From Bradyrhizobium sp. Ec3.3 (GTDB lineage Bacteria; Pseudomonadota; Alphaproteobacteria; Rhizobiales; Xanthobacteraceae), in NCBI RefSeq assembly GCF_000472925.1, contig NZ_AXAS01000028.1, forward strand, positions 658-64,657: a stretch of 64,000 bases of DNA, in the 5' to 3' direction. Shown here in pieces: positions 1 to 7,500 of the stretch. Numbering within the stretch: position 1 is the first letter of the stretch; the number at the start of each line of letters is the position of its first letter. Made by a program: the position numbers and the translations under genes. The notes under the pieces are model-generated. The model saw only the letters and a list, made by a program, of their open reading frames with translations, did no database searches and was not told the DNA's origin.

Positions 1-198
1 GTCCCCTTCAGCGGCTTGTCACGCAGCCGCGCCTCGAGGTTCTTCAGCTTGCCTTCGGCGCGGCGGCGCTCCAGGTGATCGCCTTCGAGCGTGGCAACGC
101 CTGCGGAGTCGTAGCCGCGATATTCAAGCCGCTTGAGCGAATCCACCAATTGCTCCGCAACCGGTTCGCGCCCGAGAATGCCGACAATCCCGCACATG
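1..198 (-). CDS. nodM: Glutamine-fructose-6-phosphate aminotransferase, N-terminal part (glmS/nodM), cut by window edge
   Basis: Reading the minus strand from 198 gives MCGIVGILGR, then LVDSLKRLEYRGYDSAG, the N-terminus of GlmS/NodM. Cys2 is the nucleophile of the class II glutamine amidotransferase domain. The enzyme makes glucosamine-6-phosphate, precursor of UDP-GlcNAc for both peptidoglycan and the chitin backbone of Nod factors. Only 66 codons lie in the window; the rest continues to the left. A nod box reads toward it from about 1 kb upstream, which favours a nodulation copy (nodM) over the housekeeping glmS, but a strong hairpin terminator and another gene lie between, so this assignment is inference. 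Confidence 0.85.
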
Positions 199-352
199 CG
201 GATCAATATCCCCCAACTTCAGTAAAATTGATTTTCAAAGTCGCTTTACTTTCTTGCGACGCTCGATTGCCAAAGATGCTCAAAGAATTGTTGCGAGGTC
301 AGATGGTTTTGGTCCTACGATTCGCTGTCGGACCATTTAACCCCATGCGTTC

Positions 353-688
353 TTACGTATGAGGTCGCTTCAACAGTGCCATTTCGCCAAGACGCAGTGC
401 GGCTTCGGTGAGTGCGATCGAATACCAGCATGTAGCGGCAGCAAAGGAAACGACAGTTTCGATGTGAGTGAAATAATCACGCGCGAGCCGACGGACGCCG
501 TATCTAATCGCGAGCCACGGCACGCATAGTCCCTTCTCCCGGTTGCAAAGATAGCAATCGTAGCCGCAATAGGGCTCCCGCGTGGACATATCTCGCAAGT
601 AGCCGACTTCTAGTGGTCGATGACACTCGATGCAGATCGACGAGCTGCTTGGTGTCCTGTGATTTACCAAAATGAACTTCATGATCAT
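353..688 (-). CDS. Small Cys-rich hypothetical protein of the symbiosis-island type
   Basis: The 111-residue product starts MIMKFILVNHRTP and carries CIECHRPL, then YCGYDCYLC, a pattern of paired cysteines that could bind zinc. The C-terminal part (about residues 75-100) is moderately hydrophobic. I recall short proteins with this MKFILVNxRTP start near nod and nif genes of bradyrhizobia, without a known function. It lies between the nodM fragment and a strong leftward terminator at 822-848, so it may have its own promoter. An alternative start is the second Met at 682. No convincing ribosome binding site was seen for either. Confidence 0.6.
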   Translation of the reverse strand: MIMKFILVNHRTPSSSSICIECHRPLEVGYLRDMSTREPYCGYDCYLCNREKGLCVPWLAIRYGVRRLARDYFTHIETVVSFAAATCWYSIALTEAALRLGEMALLKRPHT

Positions 689-821
689 CGGTTATATGGA
701 GAGTGATTCATGATGCGCCGGCGCGACTGTTAATGGATGCGCGGCCGCTGCCGGAATGAAGCGCATACTGGATTACGAACTGCCGCCTGCACGCTGTCAC
801 TCGTCCGCGCCACACAAAAGA

Positions 822-848
822 TGCCCGGCCACTTTCGGTGGCCGGGCA
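822..848 (-). terminator. Strong intrinsic terminator, leftward
   Basis: A perfect 11-bp stem, TGCCCGGCCAC with GTGGCCGGGCA, closes a 5-base loop. Reading leftward it is followed by TCTTTTGT, as expected for a Rho-independent terminator on the minus strand; on the plus strand no T-run follows. It lies about 360 bp downstream of the nod box at 1208-1258, so it would end most transcripts from that nod box before the genes at 688 and 198. Confidence 0.75.
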
Positions 849-1207
849 GAAGTCAGTCTCGGAAGGAGCGATGCGACTGCACATCGCGCCAGCTTCCGTC
901 GGCAGAGGGAGGGGCTGCTGCCGACGGTCCATTTGCGGCGAGGGCATTCGCCGCTAACCTTAGCCACAGATCGCCAATGTCCGTCCCGAACGAAATCTGG
1001 TGTTGCTTTCTTCTGTTCTATCGAAACGGGATCCACTGAATTCGGCCACATGCCAACCGAAGCACGTGGCCGGACTTGACGTGCGCTGGTATTGACGCTC
1101 GACGTACATCGACTGTTTCTCCAGGCCAGTTAAGCAAGGATCGATAACCATCCGATATGACTGAAGGCTTTTCTCCAAGCCGACTTTTGCCTTATGCGGC
1201 ATCCTAT
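849..1207 (-). other. Segment between nod box and terminator, with a possible 63-codon ORF (960-1151)
   Basis: The only leftward reading frame of note runs from an ATG at 1151 to a stop at 960 and begins MVIDPCLTGLEKQ. It has mixed codon use, no clear ribosome binding site and no recognised similarity. The frame stays open upstream to an ATG at the nod-box edge. The segment may be a short coding transcript, a regulatory RNA or a remnant; the sequence alone does not decide. Confidence 0.3.
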
Positions 1208-1258
1208 CAGACTGGTAAAATCGATTGTGTTGATGGGCTGCATCTACGCTGTGGATCA
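1208..1258 (-). promoter_or_regulatory. nod box (NodD binding site), leftward
   Basis: Read on the minus strand the site begins ATCCAC, continues GTAGATG, then ATCAACACAATCGATTTTAC and ends CAGTCT. This matches the rhizobial nod-box consensus (ATCCAY...GATG...ATCNAAACAATCRATTTTACC) almost throughout, with a C for A in the AAACAATC block. It should place transcription to the left under NodD and flavonoid control. The first annotated product downstream is not obvious because a terminator lies at 822-848. Confidence 0.85.
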
Positions 1259-1445
1259 CTTTAAGACTTACCTTTCGGGGCCGTCGTGGCGACTTCGCGG
1301 TTTCGAGGTCCTCGCCTGCGCTATCTGTACGAGCTGGGCAGGTCCGCGGCCTGCCAATTATCGAGTTTGCGCTACAAGGGCTCACCTTCCTTCGCTAAAG
1401 CCGAGGATTACCAGATTAGAATGCGTTGCCGTCAAAGCGCGCTCT

Positions 1446-3512
1446 TCAGCCAAGCTCAGGATGGATCCGAACGCGTTCGCCGCTGTCCGTTTGTACCAAC
1501 TCGGCCCTGTAAGGCACACCGTGGATGTTGACATACGTTGGGCGCCCGACAGCGGGCATGAGGCCCTCGCCTTCCAAGGCTCGGGCAAGGTAATTCGGAA
1601 GCAAGCGTTCGCGATGTTGCCACCCACCGCGGATGAGATAGCCAAGATCGGGTACAGGCCGAAGGGATTGCCCAGTGGCCCGAACGGATGGCCCAGCTTC
1701 ATCTATCTGGCTAGCGCGCGGATGATGGATGAGACGAACGTCGTTGCGCCCTCCCGGCCCCAGCGTGACCGAGTAAAGCTCTCCGTGGATCTCGACCTGC
1801 CGCGGGCCGAACTGGTTTGGCAGTCGATCAATGTTATGGAGGATGTCGATGACCACGTCCGAGGCCGGTTGGGAGCCGTGGCGCCAACCCTCACCGATGA
1901 TTGGCCCGATATCAGCGGCCTCCTGCTGGGGAACTGATGGCCTAACGAACGATGGCGGTCTGGCCCCGCCAAGTGCGGGCGTAGAGTGCGCGTCGTCGTA
2001 CAATTCGTACGGTGTGGGAGGATTCAGATTAACCAGTGGCTCAAGATCGCCATAGATGTCCGACGGCATCCGCGTGGCGGATGATGATGACGCGGGTTCT
2101 TGCATAAACTCCCTCCAGACGCCCCAAGCCCCTTCGCTCGGTGTCTGTGGCATTGCGGGAAGATCCTGGGCTGGGCTCGGCTGCGCTCCGCGGACCTGTG
2201 TGGCTGATGGTGATGCGGGTTGTTGCATAACCTCCCTCCAGAGATCCCATGCCCCGTCACTTGGTGTGGCCGGCATTGCGAGAGGATCTTGCGGTGGGCT
2301 GGGTTGTCGAACTGTATTCCCGGCAGCCTCCTCAGGAGGACCTAATCCCAGCGCTTGATTTGCGTCGACCACTTGTTGATATCGCTGGAGCCGGAGCAAA
2401 TCGGCGTCGATTTTGCCGTCCCCAGTTTGCTGCCTGTACTCCTTGACGTCTTGAGCGAGCCCTTGAGTGAAGAGCCTGCCAGCCATGGCTCCCCTCTCGC
2501 GCGTTTGCAGCCAGTCACTCAGCCTGGAAAGACGGCCAGCCTGTCGGTTCACAGTCTCCGGCTCGACCCTATGTGTCCTTTTTTCCGCCGCCCTCCACAT
2601 GTCGATCAGGGTCGCGTCCATGGCATAAGGAGCCAATCGAAAGCTATCGGTTGTCACAGCCTTTCCGGCCTTGACATCCCGAAGCTTCTTCAAAGCCGCA
2701 TCCGTGCGCCTTCTGCTGATATTGCGAGCCTTCGCGTAGGCCTCTAAATCGCGATCCAATCCCGGTTCCAGCGCAGGATTACCCAGCCGGTAGGCGATTT
2801 GTGCCCTTCCATTCTCGTTAAGCCAGGCGCTGAAATTGCGAATGTCGGCTCGAGCATTCCGAATCGTGCCAGCGCTCAGCCCTGTGGCTTGGCTCTCGAA
2901 CTCGTTCAAGAGCGCCTCGTCCTCCTCGAAGACGCCGCGTATGCGGGCCGGTTGCTTGGCGTGATCAACTCGAACGTTTGTCGAAAGGATATCATGCTGC
3001 GCCTGAGCGCCAGACGATTTTCCGCTGCGTCTCCCTCCGAAAGCCTTCCCCACTTCTGACTTGATGCGTGACCATAGTCCCCGTTTCTTGCTGCTCTTGG
3101 CTTGGGTCGGGGACTCCGAATCGGATGACGGGATGTACCGTGCACTGCCGAAGCGATCACTCCGCAGATCGGACTGCGGCCGTTCTTCGATCCAATCTGT
3201 AGGGAGAGCGCAGGGGATGTCAACGCTGCGCCGCGTGGGCCTGAACGCGCTCCCCGCCTGTCGCGGCATCCGCATCGAACCACCGATGTCGCCCCCCCGG
3301 ATCGCTCTACTCCCTCCGGGGCGAGCATCAGGCGAACTAGCTTCTGGGGAGTTTTCGCTAGACGAGCTCAGTTGCAACTCGCCCAATCGCTCCTCAAAAA
3401 CTTGAACGGTATCGCCGGAGCGCTGATCGCCCTGCGGCTGCTGACCGTACGCCCGCGCGAATCCTTCCACATCAAAGTCGAACGGGTTGAAATTGTTGTT
3501 CGTTCGCTCCAT
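1446..3512 (-). CDS. Putative type III secreted effector with internal repeats
   Basis: The 688-residue product is very rich in Ser, Pro and Arg and has a polar N-terminus (MERTNNNFNPFDFD), as in Nop effectors. About residues 205-300 resemble the SAM-like N-terminal fold of phage integrases (DIRNFSAWLNENGR). Two roughly 40-residue repeats at about 402-481 share GAW(D/G)(L/V)WRE(V/F)MQ and are followed by MPSDIYGDLEPLVNLN. Two further repeats of about 65 residues at about 535-599 and 623-688 begin GW(R/Q)H and end R(L/I)H.P. The layout recalls the N-terminal and repeat part of NopD/XopD-type SUMO-protease effectors, but no C48 protease domain follows. Start: GAGGTG lies 3 bases before the ATG, close but convincing. 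A tts-box-like site lies about 240 bp upstream in the same direction. Effector status is inference; the repeats are seen. Confidence 0.7.
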   Translation of the reverse strand: MERTNNNFNPFDFDVEGFARAYGQQPQGDQRSGDTVQVFEERLGELQLSSSSENSPEASSPDARPGGSRAIRGGDIGGSMRMPRQAGSAFRPTRRSVDIPCALPTDWIEERPQSDLRSDRFGSARYIPSSDSESPTQAKSSKKRGLWSRIKSEVGKAFGGRRSGKSSGAQAQHDILSTNVRVDHAKQPARIRGVFEEDEALLNEFESQATGLSAGTIRNARADIRNFSAWLNENGRAQIAYRLGNPALEPGLDRDLEAYAKARNISRRRTDAALKKLRDVKAGKAVTTDSFRLAPYAMDATLIDMWRAAEKRTHRVEPETVNRQAGRLSRLSDWLQTRERGAMAGRLFTQGLAQDVKEYRQQTGDGKIDADLLRLQRYQQVVDANQALGLGPPEEAAGNTVRQPSPPQDPLAMPATPSDGAWDLWREVMQQPASPSATQVRGAQPSPAQDLPAMPQTPSEGAWGVWREFMQEPASSSSATRMPSDIYGDLEPLVNLNPPTPYELYDDAHSTPALGGARPPSFVRPSVPQQEAADIGPIIGEGWRHGSQPASDVVIDILHNIDRLPNQFGPRQVEIHGELYSVTLGPGGRNDVRLIHHPRASQIDEAGPSVRATGQSLRPVPDLGYLIRGGWQHRERLLPNYLARALEGEGLMPAVGRPTYVNIHGVPYRAELVQTDSGERVRIHPELG

Positions 3513-3748
3513 GGCACCTCACAAATCCGCGCAGCTGGAAGACATCGAACCTGGCCCACGGGAAACGGCCGAGTGAAGTCGTGAAAGCTCTGGCCCCGGT
3601 TCCGCGTATCGAGTCTGCAGCCCAGCAGACTAATCGTGCGTACTATGAGCAAGCAGGCACCCCTTCAGTTCATATTGACATCGGCCAGTCCGTGTCGTTC
3701 TCAGTCTGGTAGAGGGAATTGACGTTCAGATTTTGGGACACTCCTCGA

Positions 3749-3776
3749 TAGGTCAGTTAGCTGTTCAGGAGCTGAC
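3749..3776 (-). promoter_or_regulatory. Candidate tts box (TtsI binding site), leftward
   Basis: On the minus strand the site reads GTCAGCTCCTGAACAGCT followed by AACTGACCTA. The published tts-box consensus is GTCAGCTTnTCGAAAGCT followed by a C and TA. The GTCAGCT and AGCT halves and the trailing CCTA fit; four positions in the middle do not. Its direction and place upstream of the repeat-rich effector candidate support it. Confidence 0.55.
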
Positions 3777-4515
3777 AAGCCCCAAAATTTCAGCGACCAG
3801 TTGCGACTTCTTCCACGGCAGGATACGGCGTGCTCTTCAAACGATTTTGAGCGAGCACGCGACTTCGAAATTGTCCTCACTCGGCACGCCCGACCAAACA
3901 CGAGCCTTCGCGCAGCTCGCGAATGGCGATTGGTGAGGAGCCGCAAAATGGAGCTCGCATCCATTCCTACGGCGGCGCCTCGAGAGAGAGGCTGCGCCTG
4001 TGCCATGTCTGAAGCGGTGAGCGCAACTTAAAGGAAGCGGGGGAGATGTTTTCGTGGTTACTGATCCCGCACGGATGACCGACCGATTGGAGCGGGAGAT
4101 GATGTTCCGATTGGCAAAACGACGAAAAGATGGCGCGAAATGCCAATTCAAGAGTATTCATTCGACGTAGGCCGCAGAGACACCGCTTATGGAGTTAACG
4201 GTTTTCTCTGTGGAACTTGTAGGCTCGATCAGGTTTTCGATTCCGCGTGAAGGCCTGAAGGCCGACCTCTCCGGCGGCCTAAACCCAGATCACCCATCCT
4301 CGATCAGAAGCGCAATCGTTCTCCAGTTTGCCACCGTGCGATTTCGATAGTTCCGGTCCACCTGAGAAATTTCAGCGCTTCGGACCGTTTCGATCTGCCA
4401 GGAGGCCGGGCTCGACAAATCCGCGCATCAGAAGGCGGACTGACAAGGGACGCAATTGTCTGAGACCGAACCAATCGCTACGCGGACCGACCTTTGCCGG
4501 GACTCTCGTCGTGTC
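3777..4515. other. Gene-free stretch
   Basis: No open frame with coding character was found on either strand. It lies between the effector promoter region and the 3' end of the giant kinase gene. No terminator with a clear T-run was seen after the kinase stop. Confidence 0.5.
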
Positions 4516-7500
4516 TCATGCCGCTGGTATTCCATCAGTTTGTAAGGCGGGATCGGTATCATCGGGATCGACAGGCAGAGTGAACTGAAAGACGGCGCCT
4601 CTAGTCTCTTTCGCACTCGCCCACATGCGTCCACCGTGGGCCTCGATGATTGAACGGCAGATGGCCAGTCCCATGCCCATGCCCTGGGCTTTTGTGGTGT
4701 AGAAGACCTCGAACAGACGCTCTACACTGTTCGAATCAAATCCTGGACCGGAATCTTGCAAGCTAATCAGTATACCAGTCGAGCCAGATCTGGCAGTGCT
4801 GATTACCAGCTCCCGCGCCTCCTCCTCTGCTCCGCTCATCGCCTCGACGGCGTTGATGATCAAATTGATAATCACCTGTTGGAGTTGAACTCGATCTGCC
4901 CGAATGAGCGGCAAGGCGCCGGCGAGTTGGGTTTGCACTGAGACACTGTTATTCATCACTTCCGCGCGGGTCAGGGCTACAACTTCAAGTACCACATCAT
5001 TGATCGCCAAGGGGGCCTTTTGTGGAGGCGCGTTCCTGATTAGCGCGCGGATCCGATCGATGATCTCTCCAGCTCGCACGGCATCGCTGAGAATCCGACC
5101 GAATGTCTGCCGGACCCGTTGCAGGTTTGGCGGCTGCGCATCGAGCCAGTTTAGACCGGCCTCCGCGTTGCTGACGACCGCACCGATGGGTTGGTTGACT
5201 TCGTGCGCGATCGAGGCCGTCAATTGCCCCATTGTGGTGACGCGATTTGCGTGTGCGAGCTCGATCAGGGTCTCGCGATACCGCCGCTCGCTTTCGCGGG
5301 CTTCGGCCTCCGCCCGCTTGCGTTCAGTCAAATCAACCACAAACGCAACACCCTGATCCTGTCGCACATCGAACCCGGCTGCCCCGATCAGCACGGGCAC
5401 GCGGGTACCATCCTTGCGGATGTACTCCTTCTCGAAAGCTTGGACAGCTCCAGTCATTCGCATCTCCGTCTCGGCGCGCGCAGTGCGCTCCTTCCAGTCT
5501 GGCGGAGTTAGCTCGTTCCAGCGCACCCGGCCTGCGAAGAGATCCTCGCGATCGTATCCAACTATCTCGAGAAAGGCATGATTAGCCTCGATAATTTCCC
5601 CCTCATCGCTAAAGATAAAGATCCCGATAATGTTGGCGTCGACCAGGCGGCGGATTTTCGTTTCACGTTCCTGAACATCACGGTACAACCGACTGTTTTC
5701 TAGGGCTATTGCTGCTTGCGAGGCGAGCAGCTTTAGCACTGAACTCCGCGCCAGCGCGAAGATGCCGGGCGCCAGGTTGTTTTCGAGGTAGAGCACGCCG
5801 ATGAGCTTGGATTGAGTGATGAGGGGCAGGCACAGAACGGAACGCGACCCGTGTTCGCGGATATAGGGGTCGTTAGCAAATGAAGATTGGACAGCAGCAT
5901 TCTGGAGAATGACGTTTTCACCGGTGCGCATGACATAGTGGAGCACCGATTCTGGGAGGGCAGCCGCGGTCACCGATTGCTCATGCATGTGCACAACGAG
6001 CGCTTGACTGCCGGTTGTGGCTTCTGCCTCGATCCGCGGTTCATTGCCACGGAGCAAAATCAGCAGACCTCGCTCGGCACCGGCCTGCTCAATGGCGGTG
6101 CGCATGAGTCTATCAATGAGCCTCTGCAGAATGATCTCACCGGAGACCGCCTGCGAGACTTTGATTACCGTAGCAAGGTCTAGATTTTCAACGGGCGCTC
6201 CTATGCTCGTGCCGGACAGCGCTCGCGCGTCATCCTCCTCATTCAGATAAGGAAACAACTCGCTGAGCTGTCGCACTTTCCCATCCGCTCCCCAACGCAG
6301 ATAGTTGTGCCGTGCATCTCTCAGATAAGTCTTTGCGATCCTCTCATACCCACGCGCAGCGTAAAATCGCCCCGCAAGCTCGCAGGCGATCGCCTCATGG
6401 TGAAGGAAACCATCGGCCGCTGCGGATCGTATGGAGTGTTCGTAGAGCCGCATTGCTTCTACATCGCGATTGTCAAGCCTTGCCATTTCGGCTGCAACCA
6501 AAGCAGCTCGGTGCTCAAAACTCTGAGGGCAATTCGTCGCCCACGCCAGAAGCTGTTTGTGATGGGCGTCTATGATACCTCGATGCTCTTGCTCTTCACT
6601 CACGACTGAACCATCGCAATGACAAGAGTGAGCCAGCGCACCGTAGAAGTGGAAATCCGCTGTTGAGCCTTCCGTCGGTACCGTCCATATTAGAGGTTCT
6701 GCCTTTGACCACGCATTGATCGCGGCGACGTAGTCACCCGCAAAGAAACGCGCCTGAAGCTTACGGGTCCAATAGATGGCTCCAAGAGCGGCTACTTCTG
6801 GACCTTGCTCAAGCGACCGCTCGACGGCCAGTTCGTCAATTTCGTGAGCGTCAAAGTAGCCGAATCTGCGCGTGAGGCCACGCATGGTGCGAACGAATCC
6901 GAGCTGCAGACCTATGATGTCGGCCGCGAAGCGGAACTTCATCTTACGAACGGTAGCGAGGTTTCTCGCTATTTCGCTCTGTACGTCTTTCAGAGGATCG
7001 CCCGCGCTGATCATGCTTGAGGTCAAATGCGCCAGACTGTAGGCCTCATAAACGAGATCGCCGACTTCGGTGGCCGCCTTGAACGCTCGCGTTATCAAGT
7101 CGCGACCGGCCCGGATGTGTTTGATCCAAGGAATCACGGTGGATCCGACGGCTAGATAGACCGGAGCCTGAAAACGGACCAACCCACGACGATCGACCAG
7201 ATCGCAGGCGAGCTGACCAAAACGATAAGCGGCTTGATAGTCACCGAACCGGCCACCTAGGACCCGGTTAAGCCAAGCGTAGTGCGCACACGAAGCGTCA
7301 GAGTTGCCGTGGTCGAGGCTAAGATTCACCGCTCGGCATATCACCAAAGTAGGTAGGTTGGCGTCAGTAAACGCGGCCGGAGGAACGATCCGCGTCAAGA
7401 CGGCTAAAATAGCAAGGCATGTCTCGTCTTTCATTAAAGGCAAATCTGCGATTTTTTCAATCTGGCCATCAGCGATCTTTGACCACATCAGCTGATATTC

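Noticed and set aside
3569..3592. GTGAAGTCGTGAAAGCT on the plus strand near the effector start
   Set aside because: Only the GAAAGCT part fits the tts consensus and it points away from the effector gene.
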